The notes beneath the pieces were generated by a model, which was not told the origin of the DNA, did no database searches, and saw nothing but the letters and a program-made list of their open reading frames with translations. This document shows, piece after piece, positions 43,811 through 52,842 of a stretch of 64,000 nt of DNA (positions within the stretch are counted from its first letter, which is position 1; each line of letters begins with the position of its first letter). A program made the translations under genes and the position numbers. Origin of the DNA: Paenibacillus antarcticus (GTDB taxonomy: Bacteria; Bacillota; Bacilli; Paenibacillales; Paenibacillaceae); contig NZ_LVJI01000012.1 of NCBI RefSeq assembly GCF_001637225.1, forward strand, positions 1 through 64,000, given 5' to 3'.

Positions 43811-44335
43811 CTACAATCTCTTTCTAATTAATCTAATCTGCCCTCGATGATTAACCTCATCCTCAAAAACGTGATACCATTTGAAATAGTTGTTAGCAGG
43901 CTTGTTATACCAGAAATCCTCATCTGTACGGTTGAGCCACTCATCATCTACCGTTGCGAATAACTGATACGTTTTCTTACGTACTTCATTTAATCGATCT
44001 ATATAGTAGTCTAACCCATGCCCATGAATCTTTGCGCGGCCTTCTTCTCCTAAATTCAATGCTGGATGCCATACCAATAATTCAGCTTCTGACAATTCTC
44101 TACCTTCAAATGTTTCAACTTGATAAGCAACCTCTACAGCCGCAAAATGCATTAACAATGAACCTATCGAGTTACTATCTGTATCTAATATGAAATCTAA
44201 TTGTTCAGTAGATAACCCCTTAACCGCTTCTAACGTTGTATGTCTTGCATAATTCATCATGGATAACAACCGACCGATTTGAGGTGTATATCCAGGTATA
44301 TCTGTAATTAAATAGATTTTGTCCATGTTTATCAT
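43811..44335 (-). CDS. DinB family protein (DUF664)
   Basis: 174 residues, GAGG eight bases upstream. Helical DinB fold: GRLLSMMNYARHTTLEAVKGLS, SIGSLLMHFAAVEVAYQ and a C-terminal YHVFEDEVNHRGQIRLI. The spaced His residues (MHFAA, YHVFEDEVNHRGQ) are the presumed metal ligands. DUF664 members are thiol-dependent enzymes of unknown substrate. 31 bases after the SRAP gene start on the same strand, so probably one transcript. Confidence 0.82.
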   Translation of the reverse strand: MINMDKIYLITDIPGYTPQIGRLLSMMNYARHTTLEAVKGLSTEQLDFILDTDSNSIGSLLMHFAAVEVAYQVETFEGRELSEAELLVWHPALNLGEEGRAKIHGHGLDYYIDRLNEVRKKTYQLFATVDDEWLNRTDEDFWYNKPANNYFKWYHVFEDEVNHRGQIRLIRKRL

Positions 44336-44510
44336 GTCGTAAACCTCTCTTTACATCAAATTTTCAATAGAAATGGGTCATATCCCTAAGTATTCATACT
44401 GAGCTCTTCTTGTTCTAGGTTTATGAATTATGATGGTATTGCGCCCCCCTCTATTCATATATTCGCGCATTAGAATCCTTTCCCTTTTTAACCTACTACA
44501 ATGAAATACA

Positions 44511-44568
44511 TTGACAAATAATGTATACACGAGTTAATATATAACCAACGGTTACTAACCACTGGTTA
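44511..44568 (+). promoter_or_regulatory. Sigma-A promoter with a double TetR-type operator
   Basis: TTGACA at 44511-44516 and TTAATA at 44534-44539 are 17 bases apart. Immediately after lie two 13-base dyads with the same arms: TAACC-AAC-GGTTA (44542-44554) and TAACC-ACT-GGTTA (44556-44568), one base apart. They cover the expected transcription start, ideal for autorepression by the TetR protein at 44606. Confidence 0.7.
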
Positions 44569-44605
44569 CTTTTATCTTATTTATTAAAAGGAGTGCTCCT
44601 CAGGG

Positions 44606-45238
44606 ATGTTAACTAAACAGGAACTTCGTTCACAAGCAACAAAGAAAGAGATACTAACGGCTTCTGCACAATTATTTGCTACAAAAGGGTTCGATTCAGT
44701 AACGATGCGAGAAATCGCCAAAGTGGCGGGCTGTTCACACACGACGATTTACATCTATTTCAAAGATAAGGAAGCGCTTCTTCATCAACTCTCTATGCCT
44801 CCACTCGAAGCCATACAGACACAGATGGAGCATATTTCTTTACAAATTGATCTGTCCCCTGAGGATAAGCTCAAACGGATCAGCCTTGAATTCATTCGAT
44901 TTTGCCTGCTTCATCGAAATATTTATTCGATCTTCATGACTGTAAAGGCATCGCGTGTGGATGTAGAAGTCTCAGACAATGAAGTTAATACCATGCGAAT
45001 AGCATTGTTCAACCTTCTGGAGCAATCCCTTCAGCAATACCTTGTCATTGAGGACGATGACGAACGTCTAATCATGTACACTCGTATCTACTTTTATACC
45101 TTGCATGGCATTATAAGTCTGTACACTGGCTCGGAAGAATCCCTTGAAAGCATAGTAGACCGGTTATTGCCGACTTTTGAAGAGGCGATTGAGGTACTAT
45201 TAATTGGGTTTAAGGAAAAATTAAAAGGAGATGTATAA
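44606..45238 (+). CDS. TetR family transcriptional regulator
   Basis: 210 residues. N-terminal helix-turn-helix: TKKEILTASAQLFATKGFDSVTMREIAKVAGCSHTTIYIYFKDKEALL, a textbook TetR DNA-binding domain. The C-terminal ligand-binding part is all-helical and unspecific. AAAAGGAG lies 12 bases before the ATG. Two identical-arm dyads over its own promoter make autoregulation likely. Overlapping operon with an MBL-fold hydrolase, which is probably the regulated function. Confidence 0.9.
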   Translation: MLTKQELRSQATKKEILTASAQLFATKGFDSVTMREIAKVAGCSHTTIYIYFKDKEALLHQLSMPPLEAIQTQMEHISLQIDLSPEDKLKRISLEFIRFCLLHRNIYSIFMTVKASRVDVEVSDNEVNTMRIALFNLLEQSLQQYLVIEDDDERLIMYTRIYFYTLHGIISLYTGSEESLESIVDRLLPTFEEAIEVLLIGFKEKLKGDV

Positions 45239-45239
45239 C

Positions 45240-45896
45240 ATGAAAATCACGCAAATCTCAGAACATATATGGAGCTTAAAAATATGGATCGTCATTCCGA
45301 TTCACGTGTGGGTTGTTGTGGATAAGGATGACGTAACTTTAGTGGATGCAGGATTGCCTTTCATGGCCAAAGGTATTCTTCAATTTATTGAGAAGCTGAA
45401 GGCTGGCCCGTTGACTAGAATTGTCTTGACCCATGGTCATGGGGATCATGTCGGAGCCATTGAAAAGATACTATCAGTTATACAGGTTCCTATTTTCGCA
45501 CACCGCATTGAAATTCCTTATATCGAAGGAAAAGTAACCTACCCTCGGAAAAAAAAGCCAATGATTACTGTAGCTAAGCAACGAACACAAGCACTTCCAG
45601 AGAACGAAGGGGAACTTCAATCTATGGGAGGATTAACGCCTTATTTCACACCCGGTCACTCACCAGGTCATGTTGTGTATTATCATCAGCAGGATCAAGT
45701 GTTATTGGTCGGAGATCTCTTCACTGCTAAAAAGGGAATACTCCGCAAGCCAATGGCCATCTTTACCGGAGATATGGAAGAAGCCATCAGAAGCAGTGCA
45801 ATTGTGAAGCAATTGAAACCCTTACGTCTAGAAGTATGTCATGGCACATCGGTTCTCCAACCTGCGAATCAGTTAGATACCTATTTGAATTCATAG
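45240..45896 (+). CDS. MBL-fold metallo-hydrolase
   Basis: 218 residues from the ATG at 45240, right after AAAAGGAG; the ATG at 45231 is too close to that site. Metal motif THGHGDHVG near 66-74, then His in FTPGHSPGHVVYYH and Asp in LLVGDLF, the standard dinuclear zinc ligands of the glyoxalase-II-like group. Cytoplasmic. Follows the TetR gene by one base, so under its control. Substrate unknown; detoxification is a fair guess. Confidence 0.88.
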   Translation: MKITQISEHIWSLKIWIVIPIHVWVVVDKDDVTLVDAGLPFMAKGILQFIEKLKAGPLTRIVLTHGHGDHVGAIEKILSVIQVPIFAHRIEIPYIEGKVTYPRKKKPMITVAKQRTQALPENEGELQSMGGLTPYFTPGHSPGHVVYYHQQDQVLLVGDLFTAKKGILRKPMAIFTGDMEEAIRSSAIVKQLKPLRLEVCHGTSVLQPANQLDTYLNS

Positions 45897-46032
45897 GAGT
45901 AATATCCTCTAAAGCCATTGTTGCGGGTACGGTAATGGGATTGCTACTGGTTCTATCTTTGGTCAGCGATTGGACATCGATTGGATAACCCGATTCATAT
46001 GGTGATCTTCTGCCCAGACAGGCAATCACATC

Positions 46033-46064
46033 ACAAAGCTACCATAACATCATGGTAGCTTTGT
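46033..46064. terminator. Bidirectional terminator
   Basis: 13-base perfect arms ACAAAGCTACCAT (46033-46045) and ATGGTAGCTTTGT (46052-46064) around AACATC, between the convergent genes ending at 45896 and 46087. Confidence 0.82.
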
Positions 46065-46086
46065 AAGAACACTCATTCTATCTTTC

Positions 46087-46854
46087 TTATTTGAATGCCA
46101 CTACTCTTAACCGCTTATAGTCAGCGATCCAAGATTCACCATCAAATAATGATTCACTAGCATGAGTAGCTATTTTCGTGAAAATATCTTTCTTATCCGA
46201 CTCGGAGATATCTTTGAAAAACACATCAGCTGCAAGTCCATTTAACCAGTGCTTAAGTCCATTTTTGCCGTCTTCAAGTTGTGTAGGACGGTCGAAATGG
46301 ACCGCGTATGTTACTCTAAAACCTTGTTGTTCCAGCAATTGAGTATATTCTCCGATGCTCGGGAAGTACCAAGGGTTGAGTTCGTTCGCATCAACACCAT
46401 AATCTTGAGATAAAACATCGGTTATCGACTTTACAATCATCTCAACGTTACCCCTCCCACCGAATTCCGCAACAAAACGGCCACCTTTCCCTAATGCATG
46501 CCAGACACTTGAAATGACACCCTCCGCATTCTTAACCCAATGTAGCGCTGCATTCGAGAATACAGCATCCACAGGTTCATCCAACGTGAAATTCTCAGCA
46601 TTTCCACTGATGAAATGAATGTCAGGGTACTTAGTTCTAGCTCGATCCATCATCTCTTCGGATAAATCCATCCCGATAACGGAAGCGCCTTGTTGTGCAA
46701 TTTCATGACTTAAATCCCCCGTGCCACATCCCAGATCTAGGACTGTCTCTCCTTGTTGCACATTCAGAATCTCTAGAATTCCTCTTCCATATTGTGATAC
46801 AAATCCTAATTTATCATCATATAATCCTGCTTTCCATTCATGAATTGAACCCAT
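46087..46854 (-). CDS. SAM methyltransferase, trans-aconitate methyltransferase-like
   Basis: 255 residues from the ATG at 46854 (GAAGGGG upstream); earlier in-frame ATGs overlap or precede the ribosome site. Motif I VLDLGCGTGDLSHEIA near 36-51, VIGMDLSEEMMDRA, VDAVFSNAALHWVKN and GGRFVAEFGGRGN. These match the class I family containing Tam and malonyl-ACP methyltransferase-like proteins. Single gene. Substrate unknown. Confidence 0.85.
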   Translation of the reverse strand: MGSIHEWKAGLYDDKLGFVSQYGRGILEILNVQQGETVLDLGCGTGDLSHEIAQQGASVIGMDLSEEMMDRARTKYPDIHFISGNAENFTLDEPVDAVFSNAALHWVKNAEGVISSVWHALGKGGRFVAEFGGRGNVEMIVKSITDVLSQDYGVDANELNPWYFPSIGEYTQLLEQQGFRVTYAVHFDRPTQLEDGKNGLKHWLNGLAADVFFKDISESDKKDIFTKIATHASESLFDGESWIADYKRLRVVAFK

Positions 46855-47003
46855 ATTATACATCCCCTTCAATACCATTTAATGTAGTTGAAGGTATTAT
46901 TACATAAATATACTTATTCTTGAAATATATAAAATAAATAGAACTTATAGCTTTCACTTATAAGGCATGAGAAGTTCAACTAGTACAGGAATACACGTAA
47001 GAA

Positions 47004-47026
47004 GCTACCGTAACAATCACGGTAGC
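47004..47026 (-). terminator. Hairpin after the methyltransferase gene ending at 47047
   Basis: GCTACCGT (47004-47011) and ACGGTAGC (47019-47026) around a seven-base loop. The stem is nearly the same as that of the terminator at 46033 (GCTACCAT). On the minus strand followed by TTCTTACG. Confidence 0.6.
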
Positions 47027-47046
47027 CTCAACTATTTAATCTTACA

Positions 47047-47841
47047 TTACATTTTCTCAGCGACAATTGTAAATGTCTTAGGAATACCCTTATCGAACAC
47101 TTCGGAAGAGAGGTTAGGCAATTCTTCTAAGATCTTAATGAATAACCCTTCACTTGCAACAGCAGTCACAATTTCTCCGATAGTCCATTTTCTTAAGCGA
47201 ACTTTTTGCACATCTGGTTCTTTGTTCTCATAAGAAGTGAATTTAGAGAACGATATTTCCTTTTCCTCAAGGGAGGTATCGAAATAATCGCCTGTCACTT
47301 TGTGCTTTCTGATGTTTGCTGTAGTGCCTTTGGATGAGATTAATTTAGTTGAAATCGGATGAAAATCCTGTAGAATTAGTCGACCGCCCTGAGTAAGCAA
47401 CTCAGACACGACATTAAATAATGGGTGCAAATCCTCAAAGTAATGAAGAATTCCAAACTCCATAAATACAATATCGAACTCTCCAGATAACTTCTCCATC
47501 GGCAAGCTTAGTACATCAGAAACGATATAATCTATCTTCACTTCGGCTGCATCAGCTAGTTCTAATGCATACGTTTCATTCTCAACGGAGAAATCCGCTA
47601 TCGTAACCTCTGCCCCTAATAAGGCTAATGCTACAGCTTTATTCCCATTAGAACCAAGTAGATTAATGATTTTTTTATCTTTAACTCCGTCCATATGTTC
47701 GAACGCGTTACCAATTCTTTTGATAGGGTCATCTATGATCTTCTGTGCAGCTTCATTCGGTGTACCAAACCGATTAACCCACGCTTGGTATGCTCCTGTA
47801 TTCCAAGCACTTTTATTCTGTTGAAATGGTTCCACTTTCAT
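47047..47841 (-). CDS. Class I SAM-dependent methyltransferase
   Basis: 264 residues from the ATG at 47841; GGAGGA is only one base before it, so a GTG two codons later (47835) has the better spacing. Motif I is altered to INLLGSNGNKAVALALLG, followed by VTIADFSVENETYA and FDIVFMEFGILHYFEDL. The N-terminus SAWNTGAYQAWVNRFG is typical for this group of small-molecule methyltransferases in Bacilli. Single gene. Substrate unknown. Confidence 0.82.
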   Translation of the reverse strand: MKVEPFQQNKSAWNTGAYQAWVNRFGTPNEAAQKIIDDPIKRIGNAFEHMDGVKDKKIINLLGSNGNKAVALALLGAEVTIADFSVENETYALELADAAEVKIDYIVSDVLSLPMEKLSGEFDIVFMEFGILHYFEDLHPLFNVVSELLTQGGRLILQDFHPISTKLISSKGTTANIRKHKVTGDYFDTSLEEKEISFSKFTSYENKEPDVQKVRLRKWTIGEIVTAVASEGLFIKILEELPNLSSEVFDKGIPKTFTIVAEKM

Positions 47842-47948
47842 TCCTCCATACCCTTATGCTGGGATTCAATAGTTGAGATTTCCTTCCCTCACTAGAAGGA
47901 CACGTCAAGAAATCATACCATGTTCAACACATGTCTTCAATTTATTAT

Positions 47949-48509
47949 TTAATTACAATCGCTTTTTAGAACGGCATACATTTTCTGGTCTATGAATTCG
48001 CCCTTTATCTTTAACTGTTGGCGTAATATGCCTTCAAATTTCATTCCCACATTCTCCAGAACACGTGCCGAACCTATATTATTATAATTACATCTTCCTT
48101 CTAGACGATTCACATCGAGTTGTTCAAAACTATATGTAATGACCTCTCTTGTCGCTTCAGTCATGATCCCTTTATTCCAGTATTGACTCGAAAGAGCAAA
48201 GCCAATCTCTGCTCTCTGATGTCGTACGTCCCAACTGATTAATCCAGTTCTACCTACTAATTTATTGAGAGGCTTATACACAATTCCCCAACGATATGCC
48301 TGTCTAGATTCGTACTTCGCAGTTGCATATTCTAAATCCTTAATGGTATCTTCAAGCGATTCATGCCGATCCCATAAAGTGTTGGCAGATACAATGGGAT
48401 CAGAGGCGAATTCATAATAGTCTTGTATATCATCTAAACTTAACTTGCGAAGTAGAAGACGTTCGGTTTCAAACACAGGCATTTCATTAAATAATTTTTC
48501 TACCTGCAT
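47949..48509 (-). CDS. GNAT acetyltransferase, RimJ/RimL-like
   Basis: 186 residues from the ATG at 48509 (AGGGGTG upstream). FETERLLLRKLSLDD at the N-terminus and GLISWDVRHQRAEIGFALSSQYWNKGIMTEA plus NIGSARVLENVGMKFEGILRQ are hallmarks of ribosomal-protein-alanine acetyltransferase-like GNATs. Sixteen bases downstream of the next GNAT gene on the same strand. Substrate unknown. Confidence 0.88.
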   Translation of the reverse strand: MQVEKLFNEMPVFETERLLLRKLSLDDIQDYYEFASDPIVSANTLWDRHESLEDTIKDLEYATAKYESRQAYRWGIVYKPLNKLVGRTGLISWDVRHQRAEIGFALSSQYWNKGIMTEATREVITYSFEQLDVNRLEGRCNYNNIGSARVLENVGMKFEGILRQQLKIKGEFIDQKMYAVLKSDCN

Positions 48510-48524
48510 GACCAGCACCCCTAA

Positions 48525-48959
48525 TCAGATCATTTTCCTAAAACCTTGTACCTCATCTAACTTATATCCTAGCGACTCATAAAATTTATGGGCATCCTTA
48601 CGATATGCACTTGATACGAATATAATATAATAGCAATCTGCAACCTTCGCGATATTCTCCATTTCATTCATGATCTTTCTTCCGAGACCCAAGCCCCGAA
48701 ACTGATGTGAAATCACCACATTCTCAATGACCATGAAGGGTCTACAGTCCCCAACGAGATCTTGGCAAACAATCCCAATAACTGAACCCGCTAATTGACC
48801 ATCAACCTTTATTCCAGTCAGACGATAATTCACATTACTCTTCATGCTAGTAAATTGTGCCTGCATCTTTACAAGATCAGACGGACTACCAATTAGTTCC
48901 TCATATAATAAACTAAGTTTCTCTAGATCTTCATGTTCAATGGGTTCAATACTAATCAT
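48525..48959 (-). CDS. GNAT family N-acetyltransferase
   Basis: 144 residues, AAAGG ten bases upstream. GNAT motif A: MVIENVVISHQFRGLGLGRKIMNEM (acetyl-CoA loop RGLGLG), motif B: DAHKFYESLGYKLDEVQGFRKMI. Part of a minus-strand run of four GNAT genes and a signal peptidase. Substrate unknown. Confidence 0.88.
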   Translation of the reverse strand: MISIEPIEHEDLEKLSLLYEELIGSPSDLVKMQAQFTSMKSNVNYRLTGIKVDGQLAGSVIGIVCQDLVGDCRPFMVIENVVISHQFRGLGLGRKIMNEMENIAKVADCYYIIFVSSAYRKDAHKFYESLGYKLDEVQGFRKMI

Positions 48960-48996
48960 ACATAATCAACCTTTCTAATCTACGATGCTTTCCTTA

Positions 48997-49497
48997 TTAA
49001 TCAAACCAACCATGTGTAGGGATTTCAATCATCACTTTCCCAATCAATTTATCATAATCTATAAATGGATAATTCCATGCATGTGAGTCAAAACTTACGT
49101 TACGATTATCTCCTAAGAACAAATATTTATTTGCCGGCACGACGACAGGTCCAAAGTTATAATTCATTTTTTCTTGGATATACGATTCGTTAACGATTGT
49201 TTTATTTCGATATAGTTCTCCATCTCTTACTTCGATTTCATCTCCAGGTAATCCAATTAATCTTTTTACATATTTCTTATCTTCCTCTGGTGCTTGAAAT
49301 ACGATAATGTCCCCATGATTTAAGTTAGTCATCCACATCATTTTCTCTACAATAAGATGATCGTTGATCTGAATTGTCGGGATCATAGATCCCGTAGGAA
49401 CTTTCATTGCTTCTGCTACATATGTCCGAACAAATATGGATACGACAAGTGCGATTAAGATACTCGGTAAATATTGCTTCATTATTTTCAGCATCAT
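48997..49497 (-). CDS. lepB: Signal peptidase I
   Basis: 166 residues, AGGAGGA a few bases before the ATG pair at 49497/49494. One N-terminal membrane anchor (YLPSILIALVVSIFV), catalytic Ser in MKVPTGSMIPTIQ near 36-38, general-base Lys in DKKYVKRLIGLPGDEIE, and the GDNRNVSFDSH box E (usually GDNR..S.DSR). This is the single-span Gram-positive type (SipS/SipT-like). It cleaves Sec signal peptides outside the membrane. It sits oddly among GNAT genes. Confidence 0.92.
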   Translation of the reverse strand: MMLKIMKQYLPSILIALVVSIFVRTYVAEAMKVPTGSMIPTIQINDHLIVEKMMWMTNLNHGDIIVFQAPEEDKKYVKRLIGLPGDEIEVRDGELYRNKTIVNESYIQEKMNYNFGPVVVPANKYLFLGDNRNVSFDSHAWNYPFIDYDKLIGKVMIEIPTHGWFD

Positions 49498-49516
49498 TAT
49501 TCCTCCTGATTACGTA

Positions 49517-50014
49517 TCAAATAAAATTAAGATCATTCGTTAACACAACAGATGATTGTATTTGTTCCTCTGGCACATGCCAATATTTACGTAATAACGT
49601 CTCTTTAGATGCCTGAGATACTACCTGAAATCCATGCTTCTCATAGAAACTAATTGCCCAGAATGCTGACGCCCATGTTCCAATAAGTAATGGCTTCTTT
49701 GTTAAAGTAATCAAATAGGCTAATAATTCCCCGCCTATGCCATTGTTCCGTTGATTGCTCCTTACATAAGCATGACGTATAAGAGATACTTCACCTTTTT
49801 CTTGCAACCCCATAACACCAACAATCTCGTTATCTACTTCATATCCCCAGAAAAGTACGCCATTCATTATTTCTACATTTAACTCTTCTAAAGACATATA
49901 AGGTTCATAAAATCTATCTTCAGGTATGATTCCTTTATATGCTTGTGCAGCATCATTAATAATATCATATATAGACTCCACATCGTATTCAACACATACC
50001 CGAATCATATTCAT
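49517..50014 (-). CDS. GNAT family N-acetyltransferase
   Basis: 165 residues, AAAGGG upstream. IYDIINDAAQAYKGIIPEDRFYEPYMS at the N-terminus and HAYVRSNQRNNGIGGELLAYL (motif A) with ISFYEKHGFQVVSQASKETLLRKYW identify a GNAT subgroup common in Bacilli and clostridia. Substrate unknown. Confidence 0.86.
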   Translation of the reverse strand: MNMIRVCVEYDVESIYDIINDAAQAYKGIIPEDRFYEPYMSLEELNVEIMNGVLFWGYEVDNEIVGVMGLQEKGEVSLIRHAYVRSNQRNNGIGGELLAYLITLTKKPLLIGTWASAFWAISFYEKHGFQVVSQASKETLLRKYWHVPEEQIQSSVVLTNDLNFI

Positions 50015-50034
50015 CCATCCCTTTCAGCGTTTTA

Positions 50035-50490
50035 TTACACTAATCTCATTTCAAAAATAACCTCATCATCCTCGATCTCTCCGGTCTCTAGGAAACCCAT
50101 CTTTAGGTACAATGCTCTTGCTGAGTCATTATCCGGGTCAAAAGAAATCCTAATCGCGGCTATATTCGTCATCGCCTTCATTTCTTCTATTATTTTCTTC
50201 ATACTTGCTTTCCCATAACCTTGTCCTTGGAAGCTTGCATCAATCATAAATCGTGGAATCCAATGGCACATATCCTTCGGATCTGGCTCACTATCGATTA
50301 GAGCAAATCCTATTACTTCATTGTTAGCATAAATAGCGTAAGGCAATAAATTGGGTTCTACCTTCGATTGCGCAATCGAATACAGATTAGGCGCAATAAA
50401 TTTCGTCTGATCTTCTTTTAACTTTAATCGAATACACTTATCCCAGTTATTTATATCTAATGCCTTCAATTCAATTGTTGGTTCTATCAT
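50035..50490 (-). CDS. GNAT acetyltransferase, spermidine/spermine acetyltransferase-like
   Basis: 151 residues behind AAAGGGG. IELKALDINNWDKCIRLKL at the N-terminus, YAIYANNEVIGFALI, WIPRFMIDASFQGQGYGKASMKKII (motif A) and NDSARALYLKMGFLETGE (motif B). This build matches diamine/polyamine acetyltransferases such as BltD or PaiA-like proteins. First of the four-GNAT run. Polyamine substrate is likely but not certain. Confidence 0.85.
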   Translation of the reverse strand: MIEPTIELKALDINNWDKCIRLKLKEDQTKFIAPNLYSIAQSKVEPNLLPYAIYANNEVIGFALIDSEPDPKDMCHWIPRFMIDASFQGQGYGKASMKKIIEEMKAMTNIAAIRISFDPDNDSARALYLKMGFLETGEIEDDEVIFEMRLV

Positions 50491-50592
50491 TTTTTAGCAT
50501 CCCCTTTGGTATTTTTACATTACCGTACCGATTAACCACATTAAATATAACAAATAATGGAATGAACTGCACTGTTAAATACCCAATGTAAA

Positions 50593-50623
50593 GAAGCCCA
50601 GTAGATACGACCCTCTGGACTTC
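50593..50623 (-). terminator. Terminator of the thiamine operon
   Basis: On the minus strand GAAG-T-CCAG and CTGG-G-CTTC arms with one mismatch, 13-base loop, then TTTAC. 29 bases after the thiG stop. Confidence 0.65.
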
Positions 50624-50651
50624 AATTCATATTAGAGAATAATTGTACCGG

Positions 50652-51419
50652 TTATAAGAACAAGCTTCCTTCCATTGGGCTACTAGCGGAAGCATACCGT
50701 TTCTTCGGAATTCTACCCGCTTCGAATCCTAATCTACCCGCTTCAATAGCAAGTTTCATTGCCATAGCCATCTTCACGGGATTCTGAGATCCCGAAACAG
50801 CCGTATTCAGTAATACTGCATCGGCTCCAAGCTCCATGGCGAGTGCCGCATCAGAAGGACTACCTATACCAGCATCTACAATAATCGGAACGGTTGCTTG
50901 CTCAATAATAAACGATAGGTTCAACGGATTAATGATTCCTTGACCTGATCCAATCGGGGATGCCCCTGGCATGATGGCATGAACACCTAATTCTTGTAGT
51001 CTTTTGGCTAACAATACATCATCTGACGTATAAGAAAGAACGATAAATCCCTCCTCTAGTAACATCTCAGAAGCTTTTAATGTCTCCAATGGATCTGGCA
51101 ACAACGTCTTCCAATCACCAATCACTTCAACTTTAATCATGTCGCACAGACCAGAGGCTTTCGCTAATCTTGCGATACGAACTGCTTCTTCTGCTGTTGA
51201 AGCGCCTGCTGTATTTGGAAGTAATGTATATTTACTAACATCTAACATCTCTAGAAAATTAGGCTGATTCGCCTCAAATATGTTCATCCGCCGTACCGCA
51301 AACGTTAATATTTGCGCCTCGGACACGTCAACGGCTTCCTTCTGGATATCAAAGCTTGGGAACTTACCCGTTCCTAGTAATAATCTCGATTTAAATTCAT
51401 ATGATCCTATCTTTAACAT
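50652..51419 (-). CDS. thiG: Thiazole synthase
   Basis: 255 residues from the ATG at 51419, two bases after the thiS stop, with GGAGGTGG before it. [29 protein letters not shown] (here replacing the usual LRRV), [15 protein letters not shown] (Lys that forms the imine with deoxyxylulose phosphate), [13 protein letters not shown] and [27 protein letters not shown] match ThiG throughout. It builds the thiazole phosphate of thiamine from DXP, dehydroglycine and ThiS-thiocarboxylate. Last gene of the riboswitch operon. Confidence 0.95.
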   Translation of the reverse strand: MLKIGSYEFKSRLLLGTGKFPSFDIQKEAVDVSEAQILTFAVRRMNIFEANQPNFLEMLDVSKYTLLPNTAGASTAEEAVRIARLAKASGLCDMIKVEVIGDWKTLLPDPLETLKASEMLLEEGFIVLSYTSDDVLLAKRLQELGVHAIMPGASPIGSGQGIINPLNLSFIIEQATVPIIVDAGIGSPSDAALAMELGADAVLLNTAVSGSQNPVKMAMAMKLAIEAGRLGFEAGRIPKKRYASASSPMEGSLFL

Positions 51420-51420
51420 C

Positions 51421-51624
51421 TCAGCCACCTCCTACAAAGTGAACAATCTCAATACGATCTCCGTCTGACAAACACTTTGTTTCATGGTTAGATTTATCTA
51501 CAATTTGTTTATTCAACTCAATAATCACAATCCTATTCTCTAATCCAAAATGAACAAGCATTGACGTAATCGTCGTGCAGTGACTAGGGATGTCAATCTC
51601 TTCGCCGTTAATCTCTAACTTCAT
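51421..51624 (-). CDS. thiS: Sulfur carrier protein ThiS
   Basis: 67 residues; ATG overlaps the thiO stop (ATGA). Ubiquitin-like fold sequence [41 protein letters not shown]. The C-terminal GlyGly needed for thiocarboxylate formation is present, with one extra Gly. Neither thiF nor another activating enzyme is in the window. Confidence 0.93.
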   Translation of the reverse strand: MKLEINGEEIDIPSHCTTITSMLVHFGLENRIVIIELNKQIVDKSNHETKCLSDGDRIEIVHFVGGG

Positions 51625-52766
51625 GATGGAACACCTTCCTTCTCAAAATGAACATTCTCATGACGATCTACGCGATAAGAATCAAGTGAAATATTCTTAT
51701 CTATCTTCCCTTCGGCCCAATCTGCAACGATTTTACCAGTCATGGGACTAAGTAGAATACCATTACGATAATGGCCTGCTGCCACATATAATCCTTTCCA
51801 ATATGGATGTTCACCTAAATAAGGTAACCCATCTAATGTCTGTGGACGTAGGCCACTCCATGCTCGCTCCCACTCCGCATCCACAATACACGGTAAGAGT
51901 TGCTTCGATGCATCTAAGAGATTCCCAATTCCACCTAACGTCACCTTTCGATCATAACTATGTGAAGTCGTAGTTGCTCCAACAACCAAACGTCCTCCTT
52001 TCTTCGGAACCAAGTAACATCCATGACTAAAAATTGTAGACTGTACTAGAGGTGCATGACTCAGAACAGAGAAACACTCACCTTTCACCGGATAAATGGG
52101 ACATGTTAATCCAGCCTGCGTAAGAAGTGAACCACTCCACGTTCCTGAAGCAATAATCACTTGATCAGCACGGATAGTTCCCTCACTCGTGATCACGCCA
52201 GTAACACGTCCTTCAGCCAGAAGAAGCGATTTCACTTCAGTGAACTCCTTTATTTGTGCTCCAAGTACTGCGGCAGCTTGTGCAAACGCTGAACATAGCT
52301 CTGGAGCATCTACTTGACTATCTTCTTCGATTAACATGGCCCCTCGTATTTCCGAGGAAATACTTGGCTCTTTGTGTCTCACTTGTTCCATCGACAACCA
52401 CTCTGCTTGTTCTCCCGCTTTCTTTTGAAAATCTAATGTACACTGAATGTCCGTCACATCCACATCTGACATAGCTACTCGGAGCAGACCTCTTCGTTTC
52501 AATCCTATGTCTATCCCTGTTAACTCTTTTAAATCAGTAGAGAGTTGAGGGAATAACGTACGGCTAGCCAGCGCCAAATCGAACATAGGTCCAGCTTCCG
52601 TTATTTCCGCTTGCGCTGCGAGCATCCCCGCTGCCGCATTCGAAGCTTGGCTTCCCACACGATCACGATCTAAGAGAACGACCTTTATCCCTCTCGCAGA
52701 CATGTAGTACGCAATGGCACTTCCGATAACTCCGCCACCTACAATAACAGCGTCTATTGGCTTCAT
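51621..52766 (-). CDS. thiO: Glycine oxidase ThiO
   Basis: 381 residues behind AGGAGG. FAD-binding Rossmann start DAVIVGGGVIGSAIAYYMSARG, then NAAAGMLAAQAEI, a DAO-type substrate domain and C-terminal GLRPQTLDGLPYLGEHPYWKGLYVAAGHYRNGILLSPMTGKI. It oxidises glycine to the imine used by ThiG, the oxygen-dependent route, consistent with the absence of thiH. Confidence 0.93.
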   Translation of the reverse strand: MKPIDAVIVGGGVIGSAIAYYMSARGIKVVLLDRDRVGSQASNAAAGMLAAQAEITEAGPMFDLALASRTLFPQLSTDLKELTGIDIGLKRRGLLRVAMSDVDVTDIQCTLDFQKKAGEQAEWLSMEQVRHKEPSISSEIRGAMLIEEDSQVDAPELCSAFAQAAAVLGAQIKEFTEVKSLLLAEGRVTGVITSEGTIRADQVIIASGTWSGSLLTQAGLTCPIYPVKGECFSVLSHAPLVQSTIFSHGCYLVPKKGGRLVVGATTTSHSYDRKVTLGGIGNLLDASKQLLPCIVDAEWERAWSGLRPQTLDGLPYLGEHPYWKGLYVAAGHYRNGILLSPMTGKIVADWAEGKIDKNISLDSYRVDRHENVHFEKEGVPS

Positions 52767-52842
52767 CTGATCAGTGTCCTCCTCATAGTATTGAACATAG
52801 GCTTCTTGATGAGCATCGACAAAACGAACCTCGGAAGATCGT

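Noticed and set aside
45787..46029. Minus-strand open frame of 80 codons
   Set aside because: It overlaps the end of the MBL gene in antisense and has no ribosome site or recognisable domain.
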